Shown here piece by piece: positions 40,712-53,200 of a DNA stretch of 64,000 bases. A model generated the notes under the pieces. It did not search any database and was not told the DNA's origin. It saw nothing but the letters and a program-made list of their open reading frames with translations. The DNA lies in contig NC_133024.1 of assembly GCF_048771995.1 (NCBI RefSeq), forward strand, positions 27,606,001 to 27,670,000, in the 5' to 3' direction. The stretch is from Taeniopygia guttata. Taxonomy: Eukaryota; Chordata; Aves; Passeriformes; Estrildidae. Numbering within the stretch: position 1 is the stretch's first letter; the number at the start of each line of letters is the position of its first letter. Both the position numbers and the translations under genes were made by a program.

Positions 40712-41481
40712 CCATCCAGAGGGACCTTGATATGCTTGAGAGGCAGATCAATGCAAACATCGCGGCGTTCAACAAAGCAAAGTGCAAGGGCCTACACCTG
40801 TGTTGTGGCAATCCCAGAGACACCAGCAGGTTGGTGAAGTGATTGAGAGCAGCCCTGTGGAGAAGGATTTGGGTGTGATGGTTGATGAATAACTCAACAT
40901 AAGCAGGAAGTGTGCACTCATAGCCCAGAAAGCCAACCATACCCTGGGCTGTATCTAAAGCAGCATGGCCAGCAGACTGAGGGAGGTGATTCTCCCCCTC
41001 TACTCTCATCTCCTTTCATGAAACCCCACCTGGGGTGATGCATAGAGTTCTGGTGCCCCCACACAGGAAGGACATGGAACTCTTGGAGCAAGTCTGGAGG
41101 AAGGCCACAAGGTTGGTAAGAGGACAGGAGTCACTCCCTTAGCAACCTTCCAGTATATGAAGGGAGCTGCGGGGAAGGGAGAAGGATTCTTCATCAGGAA
41201 CTGTAGTGATAGGAAAGGGAGGAATGGGTGCAAATTGCAAGAGGGGACATTTAGGCTGGATATTAGGAAGAAATTCTTTACTGTGAGGGTGGTGAGGCAC
41301 TGGAAGTAGTTGCCCAGAGAAGTTTTGAATGTCTCAACCCTTGACCATGTTCAAAACCAGGTTGGATGGGCTTGGAACAGCCTAGTCCAGTGGGATATGA
41401 CCCTTCCCATGGCAGGGGGAATTGGGACTAGGTGATCTCTAAGGTTTCTTCCAACTCTTAACATTCTATGATTTTATGGTT
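40712..41481 (+). mobile_element. CR1 LINE, long 3' fragment
   Basis: CR1 blocks in order: CCATCCAGAGGGACCTTGA, GCAAAGTGCAAGGGCC, the ACCCCACCTGGGGTG block, GGCTGGATATTAGGAAGAAA, GTGAGGGTGGTGAGGCACTGG and the end TTCCAACTCTTAACATTCTA. It is degenerate, with several small deletions. It lies next to the LTR at 39890..40640. Confidence 0.93.
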
Positions 41482-44231
41482 CATGACAGAAATCCCCCTG
41501 TGCTGAGCCAGGTGGGAACTGCCTCATGAGTTTTCTCAGACTGGTTTGGACCAAACCAAAGCCCTCATGAATCAGGCTTGTAAAGTGCATGCATGTGCTC
41601 ATACGGTTTCTTCTCCTTTCAGTGATTGCACTGCAGAAGTAGTAAATAAAAGGTTGAGTGTGACTCTTGACTGCATACTGACATAATTTCAATTAATATG
41701 CTTCTCCATTTTCATCTCTGACACGTGATTTGTAATTGTGAATCATGGAGACACCTCCAGGAATGCTGAAAAAGTTCCAAAAGGAAAGTAAGACACACCA
41801 TGTATGCTAGCTTTATTTAGCAAAGGAAAATATTTACCTCCCCATGGACTGACCTCACATTATTCAAGATGTCAGAAGTAATTTTACAGCCCTCAGTCTT
41901 CAAGCCACTCCCATCTCATCAGTTATCACTGGCACCATGAAAAACTTCCACAGATGGATGCACTCAGCCTGTGAACAGCAAAACTGCACATCCACAAACA
42001 GACCCACAATGTCTACCTTTCATCTCTTACCTGCCCCCCTTTGACTGCTGGTCAGTTCTGAGACACAACAAGACTTTCAATAGCCTGCACATAAAAGAGA
42101 GAATTGAGCACAGAATTTGTATTGAATATGCCAAAGGAAAGGTGTAAGCAGCCCACAGTGATACTGTGTAATTCCCCTTCCTCCCTTCAGTCTTCTGGAC
42201 AATGGCTCCAAGGATTTGCATTTGTTGGTGAAAGGCATTTTATAAAAAAGGGGAAGAAAAGCTCCTTGCAGCACTGAAGCTGTAGTGGCCCAATTAATGA
42301 TTCAGCAATTCTCTATAAAGCAGTTCCCATGAGAGCATCAATTCCCCTCTGCAGGGAAGGTGAGTGTACATCCCTCTGCAGACTCATGAGGTCCTTCTTC
42401 ATGCCAGCACCCCAGCAACGTTACTTCTCCTGGAAGATGGCAGGCAGGAAAACATGTAGGAACTTTGAGGACTTCTGTGCTCACAACTCCAAATCTAAAC
42501 CATAAAGAAAGGCATGCAGTGCTAATTGGTATTTTTGCCTGGGTTTTTTCTCTCTCACTCTCATTTTCAGTTCTTGTTTTGCTCTTTGCTTCTGTGAGAC
42601 AGTCATTGCAAAACATGCAGAACACTCTCTCCACTTATGTCAGTATTTGCTGAATTGCTTTAATTTCTCCTCTTACACACCTGTACTAAATCCAAAAAAA
42701 TAGAACTATCCTTTATTTTTCACTTGACTGAAGGCCAAAATTCTTATTTATAGGATGGAAATATGACTGCTACAAAGTGGTTTCTGTCATTTTCAATGTC
42801 TTGGCAGAGGCATTTTAACTTAGGCAGTCAGTTGTCTGGTTTAGTTCAGTGGGACCCAGCCTGGGAGGGGAAAACCCCTGGATAAAAGTTTACCATACAG
42901 TTGGGGTGGCTGGAGAAGAAGAAGAATGACCTCTGTCTATGACAATGGATTCTGCATGAGCCCTCCCTCCCCTCCTGCCTCTTCTGCTATGACAGGTGGA
43001 TCAAAAGAAAGTTATCTATATTCTCCAAGCCATGTGGACTTGTTTCTCCCCTTTCCTAAGAAAAGGTAGGATGAATTTGGAAAAAATACCATTGTCAGTC
43101 CTTTACATTACAGTACACTCTACAAAACACATGTCAGTGGACTGAGTGGAATTCTGTATTAAAGAGAAGAAGACACCAGAAACCTGGAGTAAAGACCCAA
43201 GTGTACCAGCCTAAAAAAAAAAAAACATAACAAAAAATGAGAAACCATCCATCAGGAAAGTATATTACTAGTGAGGACAGCAGACAGAAATCTCACAGTT
43301 TTTAGGTAGTATGAGAGCTGGAGTTTTACATCTGCTCTTGCAAAAGTGGTTTCTTTGGAGCTCTTTGAAGGAGGAGAGTGAAGGACTTTGGCAAGGGTGG
43401 TATGGAGGCTTCTCCCAAATATATGGAAAAGGCACACAAAAATCACAAAGGTGCTGCTAAAATGCAAAATAGCAAACACAGACTGGATGCAGGTACTGGT
43501 CTCAGACTGCATGGGAATGAGATTTGGCTGTTTACCAGGACTATGGGCCCTTACTCCACAGGAACCCAAGCAGCCAGAGAGGTGTTTTGCTTAGGAGACA
43601 AGACATAGGGGCTTTTTCTTGTTTTCTGAAGAGAAACTAATGTTTTCTTTACAATGAACTGTGTGCTGTTTAGCATCAGCTCTTTGTATCATATATCATA
43701 GGATTTCTCTATGTTATCCTGTGCTGCTGTTAAGGAGAGGTTCCTGTCACAAAAATGAAGATCACACACTCCATCGCTTCTGGTAGCTGACATCATCAAG
43801 ACATTTCCCCCACCTCTTCCTTTTTCATCACACTCTCCTCCGCCTCTACTTTCAATTCCCCATCTTCTTCCCCACACTGTCAGGCCAAGCATGCTCCCCA
43901 TTCCTCTTTCCTCCATTCCAGGCATTTTGGGTATTTGTCCTGCCCTTTGGACCTCAGGGACTCTGTGTTCCTCCCATGGCATGCACAGTCTGCAGTAATC
44001 TTGCACCACATCACCTTCTCTGTAAACCAGAGATCTGCCATAGCATGCTAATTGTGGTTGCTAAAGGCTGGGAAACACATAGAATCCCGTACACCAATCT
44101 ATAGAAAAAGGTGAGATTAACTTTCTCAATGCTCTCTCTTGCTAAAACGTCTTGTTTTACCACTTCTTTGGGAGTACTGGAGTGTTTTCAACTTCTAACA
44201 TATTTCTTTCTCTCTTTCCTTCTTCTTACAG
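41482..44231. other. Upstream region of CD86, noncoding exon(s) not resolved
   Basis: The CD86 promoter or a 5' noncoding exon may lie here or further left, but I found no site strong enough to call. A pyrimidine-rich stretch at about 43800..43925 and the acceptor tract before 44232 are visible. No VTCN1 or other Ig exon is seen. Confidence 0.5.
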
Positions 44232-44281
44232 TGTCATGGAGGTCTGCATATTCTTCCTTTGTGCTATGATATTTCTCCCAG
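44232..44281 (+). CDS. CD86: CD86 exon: 4 nt of 5' UTR and signal peptide start
   Basis: A long pyrimidine tract ends in TTCTTACAG, giving an exon from 44232. The ATG is at 44236. The 15 codons that follow read as a hydrophobic leader (MEVCIFFLCAMIFLP), and the exon ends phase 1 at G44281 before GTAAAA. The first base joins GT at 45576 to complete a Gly codon, so the leader runs in frame into the IgV exon. The start is the only ATG in the exon that gives a full leader. I call it from position, splice sites, phase and hydrophobicity, since signal peptides are not conserved in sequence. Confidence 0.85.
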
Positions 44282-47200
44282 GTAAAAGGCACATTTTTAA
44301 TTGTTAAAACTGTTTTGATTGTTTGTGTCCTGCTATGTGATACTTTCTCCTCCACTAAAAAGCTCATTCCTTAGTAGTATTAATCACTTCCATTGTATAG
44401 TCAAGGTCATGTAGCCTATGTGACATGTATTTAAATAGTGTTCAGGGACTCTATAAAACATATATAGTAAGTACTTTCTCTCTTCAACTTTATATCTTTA
44501 CATTACACTTATTTTATGTTGCTCTTAAATTCTCAATTTAAATCTGTCTTTAAAATGTGTGTGTATCACCTGTGTGGATTATAGAGAAGAGCAGTACTAA
44601 ACTGAAAACTGGCAGTTTGATATGGGTCAACTGGAGTTTGAGACAGCCACAGAGATCATTTTGCAGTCTGGTGCTCTGGAAGAACAGTCAAAACTTTGCA
44701 CCAGGAGAGAGACTGTAAATCTTATCCTCCTTTTGAACACAGCAGAGATGTTTGTATCTTCTGGGACAGAGGGCTGCATTTCTTCTTCCAAGAAAACACA
44801 GTCCCCCCTGGCCACCACTCATAATAATGGACACACAGACACAGGGTAAAGCAGTAGAAAAATCATCCCTTGTGTAGTGCAGTTCATCCTTTTTTTTGCA
44901 TGAAGGCATAATTGTGTTTATTGACCATTCCTGTTAACAAGATCACCAACAGAACAGTTAAATCTGACATTTACTCTGTCATTAAATTCTATATTAATTA
45001 GAGAACAGTTAAATCTGACATTTAATTTGTCATTAAACTTTAGATTAATTCTTCATTGAGACTGAAAGTGTTCACCTGTTTCTGACCTTCTGGTCATGCA
45101 TTCCCCATGACATTCATATTTACCACACAGTGTGTACTTCACAGTTTCTTCAAAAATTTAATGCATTGTTATTTTATTAGGAGAATTAACTCAACATTTT
45201 AAACAGAAATTGTGCAACTATCTTCTTTGTGGCAGAATCTCATTACACTCAGGATGCTGCAAGCAAGACTTTTTTGGATCTTTGGCCTGCAGATAAGTCT
45301 TCTAAAATATAGATGCTCATGATCTCTGTGTGGTAGACCTTCTTTGGAAAGTAAAATATAGGAAGAAAAATAAGAAACAGTTTTATGACCTGAATTCCTC
45401 CAGACTAAACGAGTCAGTTTGAACAACTACATGTCCTGTCATGCCTAGTGGGAGAATTTGTGTCTAAATGCTAGTATTTTTATTTCCACTGTTGTTAAGT
45501 GTCGGGTCTCTGAGTGCAGCTTGGTATTCTTTTGTAGCAGATGTAATTCTTCATTTTTCTCTCTTTCTGTCTAAGGTATTGCTGCTGCCAGTGTGCATCC
45601 AGTGCAGGCATTTCTCCATCACACTGTATACCTATCCTGCTATTTTCCAAACTCTCAGAAATTTGACGTGAAGGATTTAATAATTTTTTGGCAAAAAGAG
45701 AGTAAAAAAGTGCTGCATGAAGTATATCATGGCCAAGAAAAACATGACAACCTTAGTCCTGAATATATAAATCGCACCAAGGTGGACATGGGCAAATGGA
45801 CCTTGCAGTTGTTAAATGCAGAAATTGAGGACGAGGGACTCTATCAGTGTATTATACAAAAAATAGTTGAACAATCAAAAGAGGTCGTACACCAATCTGA
45901 GTGCTCACTGCGCATCGTTGGTAAGTAATCACTTCCAATTGCCAGCTGGTCTGTGGGATTCTCTGTGATTTTGTTCAGTCCAGAAATATGGGTCCTGTCT
46001 CCAAGCCCCTGAAATTGTGCCTGTTCTGGAGCCAGAATTTCTAAAGATCGATAAGAGACTTGCAAATTTTATGGCTTTTAGGATTCTGGAAAATAAACTT
46101 GTTTATTTGCATCTGACAAACTACCTCCTATTAAAAGTAGCAGTAGTTATCTAACTTACCAACACCGGTGGCAAATTAGAATTGAAACATAGCAAGATCT
46201 CACACACGGCTATTTTATGATCGTATAAATCATAGGGAAAATAAAGAAAAAACAGTCCACATGGAGGAGTAGAAATTCATATGTTCAGCTAAAGGATGAC
46301 AGAAAATACCCCTGAAGGAAATTATATACATACAGTGGTGAGATTCCACCTGATTTTTTTTGCATCAGAGAATTTTTTGTAATCAGAGAAGATGACAGTA
46401 AATCTTTTAACAGGGAAATGAAAATGTGGCACCAATGTTTTCTTCACATTTTCTAATATTTTTTAAATTCCTAATATATAATTCTAAAGTTTCTCTATTT
46501 TAAACTATTCTGTTAGTAGCCTTTATCTGTATGCCTGTGTTCTGTCTTCCACTGTGGTAGTGCTAGTCATTAATAAAACAGCTTCTAACTTGCTCTGGTG
46601 TTTTCAGTCTTCAGCATACTGCTTTAAAAGAGAACAGAACAAGTGTAACAGCAGCCAAAAACAGGTTACCAGGACAATTGACCTTATTTAGCTTTGTGCT
46701 ACTACCAAGTGTTCCCTTGATCCACAGACAAAAAATGTAGGTTGTTAATTTTGATTCTCCCAGGTTCTACTAGAGAAGCATTTTCAGTGACGTTTCGGAA
46801 CTCAGAAACTCACAATGTGCACTCAGTATCAAGGTCCTCAGTTTAAGATGTGTAGCATCAAGTGCTCAGTCAGTTCAAACAGTTGAATCAGTTATCAGCT
46901 TAGCCAAAATCTGAGCAACATTGTTATCGATATCTCATACTTAGGACTGAAAGTCTACTACACCTTTTAAGGTTTAGCTTAGGAAGACAGTTTTAACAAT
47001 GTGCTGTTGTCTTCCTTCCAAATTACTTTCTGTTCAATAGATGCCCAAAGGAAGGCGCAGTATAAAACCATATTTTAAAAAAACTCAAGCTCTTCAAAAT
47101 AATTAGATGAAAAATGCAAATATTGAAATGTACCTGTGCTTACATGCTGCTTTTTAATTAGAATCTCATATCATGCATGGAGGGATTTTTGTAGTTTGGC

Positions 47201-50200
47201 ATGTCACACTTAAAATGGGCATAAGAAAAACTGAGGGCTGTACAAGAATGACAGGAGAGTCACACAAAGCTATCTAGATCACTTGGTGACAAAGCATTCA
47301 GAAATACTGCACTACCTTCAAATACAATTTAAACATGTTATTTTTATATATTGCATTAGTACAATATATAGATATCATGAAACTGTGTCAGGGGATAGCA
47401 GGAAAAGGTTCTTCACCCAGGGGTTCGTGGTCAGGCACTGACAAGTTCCCCACGGAAGTGGTCACAGCACCAAGCCTGAGAGAGTTCAAGAACAGTTTGG
47501 ACAATGCTCTCAGGCACATAGTTGTGACTTTTGGGTGTCCTTTGTGGGGCCAAGGGTTGGACTTGATCTTTGTGGGTCCCTTCTAACTCAAGAGATTCTA
47601 GGATTCTATATGTATGTTAGAGGTGTTTCATACAGCCATGATGACTTATATAACAACTCAGATAAGGACTCAGATCCTTCTCCAGATAAAAAAGGAAGGC
47701 TTCAGAGTGGAAAACTTTGGCTCTTAAAAATGCGAGGTAGGAACCAAGCAGCTTAACTGGAAAATCTGCTATTGTGACATGTCTGCAGTGCTTCTTCTGG
47801 AAAGATCAATACAGGAAGTAGGTGAGACTAGGGAAGCTGTTTCAAAATATGCACTATTCAAAGTGTTGAGACTGAAATGATGTCACAAGAGAGACTTACA
47901 GTTGGTCATTTTAAAGGGGATGTTGAAAAACTGAAAAGTGTGGAAAAAGCTCTAGTAGAGTTATCTGAAGGCTGGAAAAAATACAGTCCAACTAGAAACA
48001 TAAAAACAACAACCTTATAACCTTATAACACAGAATAATCAGAAGAGTTTTGTTTCCAGAATGTGAGAACCTGAAATACATGTAAAATACTGGATATTTA
48101 AAAGAAAAAGAAGTAAAAGCTAGTTAATTAATTCAGTGACAATCAGTGTCTGGAAGGAAGTAAGGCAGATGGTCACTTAAGAAAATAGAACAAAAGCAAA
48201 GTGATTAAACCATTGAGAAAAATATTAAGGGCTTGATGGACTGCTGTCTCTTGAGGCATTTAATCTAATCCCAAAATTATTTGGAAGACACTATCTTTAA
48301 ATACAAAAGACTTCCTGAAATGTACTTTTCTGTTAACAAACACAAACCGCATATATGCAGCCCACACCCTGAATGCAGCCAGCATCACTTTTTAGTAAAC
48401 TGAGGTTCCAGAAGGTGTAAAAGAGAAGTGCAAGGTATATTCCACTATTTCCACTTGCTTACAGTCAATAAGATTGAAGCCCTTAAATCACTTGGATGTT
48501 GTGGCAAGTTTCATAGCCATGGATTACGTTCTTGCCATCCCTATAAAATACCAAGGAGAGAATAAATACTCTAGACCAGAAGTCTGACAGCTGTCAGCTA
48601 AGCAAGTCATATCTTGAGCTTTTCTGAGGGACAACTTAACTAAATTTTGGGGTATAGAAAAGGAGGAGCTTTTTCCCTTTTGAATTCATATCCATCAACT
48701 CTCTTTGGTGGATTTAAGTGGCTAAGCTAAATCCTATGCATTGTGTACTAGGATAGAGAAAATAAAAGCAACATTATGTTTCTTCATTCATCCATATTAG
48801 GATTTTCTAGGGCAAGGATTAGATCCTTGTTCCAACACATCGAGTGTGTTTGCAGAAGAGTGAGACCCTCTCAAGACTCACATTTTTCTAAGAACCCTTT
48901 TCTCTTCTCCAGTATTTCTCCATATTGTCTTTAGTCCTATTTGCCCTAAAATAATGAACCATTTTAAATTAAATCTTTAGTCTATTTCTCAGGATTGATT
49001 TCTGATTTTTGGGAGTTTGTTAGGTTTTTATTTTTAACTTGCTATGTGCCAATATAGTGGCCAGTATTATGTCAACATTCCCTCCTTCTCCTTTTCCATT
49101 ACAATCTACTGTTTTTACTATGAACCTCTAACCAAATAAATCCTGGTTAAGACTATCTATATTAATTAAGAGAGGATATTGGTTAAAAGTTTCTATTTAT
49201 CATTCATATTTTATGCTTAAATAGTTATTCCCAATCCTGTTTCACTATTTCTTGCATGGGAAACTTGGCTTTTTAAAGAAACAGGTGTGTTTTTCATTTA
49301 TTGTGAGTACTCAATGACACAAAATCAAAAACCCTTATGCTATAGTCAATTCCATCAGAAAAGCTAAGCTAAGGGAACCCTACCACAAAGTGATGATGAA
49401 TTATATGCTGCAAAATGTTTACTTACAGTACTGACAGACACAAGGATATTTCTACTTAAACAGTTCTGCACTTTGAACTTACCCCATCTGAATTCTCTCA
49501 GTATTTCTTTCTTTACATTTCCCAGTTAGAAGTGTGTGGGTTTCCCCTTACCTATCAGGAGGCCAAAGGTAGGGAACATTGTGGTCCCTTCCCATTTTCT
49601 GCTTAATCCCTTATTTGTAAGTAGGTCAGGTTTCATTATTCTGAGGTATTAATGTGTCTTAAAGAGGTAGGAGAGACACAGGTCCATTGTCTGGCTGATC
49701 AGAGTTACATCCTTTAAATACCCTGAGAACAAGAGCAGGAAGTCTACATAGACACCAAAAAAATGCCATACAAATCCTTTCTTGGAATGCCTATTGTCTT
49801 CCTGAAGAAAACTGTTTAGACTTGTTTCTGCCTGAAAATCGTAACTAACTGGCAAAAAAACTTAAATAACTTTGGACTGTCACAAGCATGGTATGGCTGG
49901 CTCATGATGCTCTGTCTTTGGTCTATTTCAGCCAACTATAGTCAACCTGAGATAGCAGAACTGCACTCCGGGGAACTAAAGCCCAATGGATACTTGAACC
50001 TCTCCTGTTCTTCCAGTGGAGGTTATCCAGAGCCCAAGGAGATGACTTGGCTAATTTCACATGAGAACATAACACACAGCAGTACGGCTCACATGGATGT
50101 CTCACAGGATGCAGTGACAAAGCTATACAACGTTACCAGCAAGCTGAATATCCCGGTTCCTACAAAAAGCCGCACTAATATCAGCTGCTTGCTTCACCTT

Positions 50201-53200
50201 AGGGAGCAGTTGGGAAGCCTTGTCTCAGTCCCACTGGGCATAGGTGAGTCTCCGTTTGCCCATTCCAGTTTCTGCAGGGGTAGGAGCAGGCAGTACTGCA
50301 GCACAGCTGATCACAGATAGCAGCATGGTCAAGGTACGGAATAAACTCTAAGTAGAAGTTGGTTAAAAGGGTTTTATGTTCTCCATCCTATTTGCCACCA
50401 AACTTCCTATTTTTTCCACGTGGGAAATCTTATTACAGCAAGGACAGGGCATAGAGAAGGGATTGCTACACGATCCAGAACACAGCCCTGTTGATCCCCT
50501 CCCTGGAAGATGCTACAGTAGCATCAAAGCAACCTAGGAGCTGGATCAGGCAGCAACTGGTCTCTGGAGGTGACAGCTGTTGGGAGAGGTTGTCACTTCG
50601 CAGAATCAGAGGACTGGTGAGGTTGGAAGAGGCATCTGGAGATGATCTAGTTCAACCACTCTGCTCAAAGTAGGGTCAATAGGTAGCACAGCGCTTTATC
50701 CAGTTGAATTTTAAACATCTCCCAGGATAAAGACTCCACAACCTCTCTCAGCAAACTGTCCCAGAGTTTGACTACCTTGATAGTAAAAAAAGGATCTTTT
50801 GCTGGTTTAAAGTGCATGCACTGCTATTCTTAATCATTCCTTAGAAAGAGGCAGAAGGCTAAACCAAAGGGTTCCATGGACCATATTTGGTTCACAAACT
50901 GCAAAAAATAGACTGTGCTGAGTTTAAGTGTAAAGACCATGAAACTTGGACTATTATTAGAAGCATTCCTGGTGGTTTTCATAACATTTGTCAGAATTAA
51001 GTGCACATTCCAAAATGACTATCTGGGGATTTTTCTTCTATGAAATTGTATCTTTTTTCAGACACCTCTTGCAAGAAGAAGCTGGGGACCTGAGTTCCAT
51101 TATGACTTTACTGCCAGATTATCTCAGGGTTCCATGTGGCTAATCCTTTATTTAAACTAAAGCAGTATTTTATTTATCTTCTGGACCAGGAAAAGCTCTT
51201 TTCACATGTTTTTGTTTATAAGCTACGGCACATGAACATCAAAATAAAGACAATTCCCACTTTGGTCATAGGTTCATTTGGCTTGCACATGTCTCCTTTA
51301 GACAATGATGAAGATGGAGAGCTGTGCTTCCATTAACAGGAACAAGGAGCCAAGAGGGAATGGTAGCATTGCAGGAAAGACTACCAGGGTAGTATAAACA
51401 TGCACCTTATTACTGCAGATGTAAAAGAAATTTGCCACTTGTTCTGAAAAAGTTGCACGGTGCAGTTTCCTTAATATAAATTTAGCTAAAGAGTTATCAA
51501 CACCAGATATGACAAACTGCCTCTGATGTCTTTGCATTCTAAGACTTTTAAATACTATTAAAATGCAATCCAGAAGCCTTCTAATGTTTGTTCAGCTCTG
51601 TATATTGCTCATTAGTCTTGAAATTGTTATATTAGTTATAATGCTGAATCTTCCTCTTCCCTCTTCAATTCTTCTCTCCTCTCTGGCTTTATGAAAATAG
51701 ATACCTGACAAACAGTGATGGTGGGTAAGAAACCAGGAACTCCACACAAACATAAGTTTTGTTTGGCAATAACTGAAGCTCTATCAGCTGCCAACCCTGC
51801 CAACCAAAACCTCAAAAACACAAAAACCAGAAATAGAGGGAAAGTCCTTTGAAGTCCCTGCTACTTTCACATCCCTTACAGCATTCATTAGGCTTTGACC
51901 ATCATTTCCAACAGTCACCATGTAGTAACATGTTCCAGGATCTTCCAACTTGCATGGTAACATGGAGCAGCACTGGCACAGTAGCTGCCTCATAGGCTGT
52001 TGTACCAATTAAGTTGCTGATCTTTCACATGCTACCCAAACCTCAGGAAGAGTGCTTTGCTTTACTGCTGTTGAAGTGACCAGTAAGGCCAGGTAATTTC
52101 ACTAGTTATTGGAAAGGGGAAAAAAAATAATGTGGATAGTGATTTATTGATACTAGTAAAGCAAAAAGGATGCCAGAGGCAATGACCTAAACTTCTATTT
52201 CATGTAACTTTGAGATAGAGCATTTAAAGTAATTGTCACCAAATTAAATCTTTGCTGTGTGTATCTTCTCTGTTTTCTTATTCAGAGATACAAGAGAAAG
52301 AAATGGAACAAGCAAAGATAAATTTCTTTGGCCCACTTATAGCTGTGGTTGTACTGATCACTTCTGCACTTCTTCTGGGTTTTGTGATATTAAAGAAGAA
52401 CAGCAAAATCTTGTCTACCAGCCAGAGTAAGTTACTACTTGTCATTTAGCTCCACTGTCCCTCAACTTACAGACTTTACCCTTAGTAATCATCCCTTTAC
52501 CTACTTTCAAGCTGCTGACAGAAAACTAGATTTCATGTTGGACTTAAGCTAAACATCCTAGGACAATTTAGTTCTTGTAGCAACTTAGTCCATCCTAAAT
52601 CAAAGCATCTTTCTCCTGTCTCATCCTGGAATCCACTTCTCCCTCTTTTTTGCGCTCTATGAGACTGCCATGGCACCAGCTTACCACCTTTTCCAAAGTT
52701 TCATCCTTCTTTTTTCTGGGTTTGAGGTAGATTTGGCTCTTAAAATCATTGAACTATATAAATATTTCTTGCCTATCACTACTTATAAGAAAGTAGCTGG
52801 GGCAGGGATGAGATGAACTTACATGAAGTTCACAGAAGGATCTCTGTCATCACGGAGCTGAACATTACTCCACCACAAGCTGCCCACACACTGGGCTGAA
52901 AGAATCATCTTGTACTGGGAACAGACTTTGATTTTGGCATTTCATTTCTCTATTTTGTTCTGAGACTAATTCTTAGCAGTCCAGGGTTTATTCAGCACTG
53001 AATCATGTTGACATCAGAATCTATTTTCCCTGTAGCAAGAGGGAAATGCAATTCTCAGTCAGTCCTGTTTCTCTATACAGCCAAGGGTCCTGAGCCCTAC
53101 CTTGTTATTTTCTCAAATTCTAAGATAACTGGACATTTACTACCAACTTCTTTACAGCTCCTATTTTTCACTTTTCTGTAAATCACATATTGATCCATTC

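Noticed and set aside
43625..43645. Interferon-response-like GAGAAACT site upstream of CD86
   Set aside because: Only half of the ISRE consensus is present, so chance is the simpler explanation.
53063..53160. Possible extra CD86 exon after an acceptor-like TTTCTCTATACAG
   Set aside because: The frame is open in the right phase, but no good donor follows and the sequence does not resemble a B7 tail.
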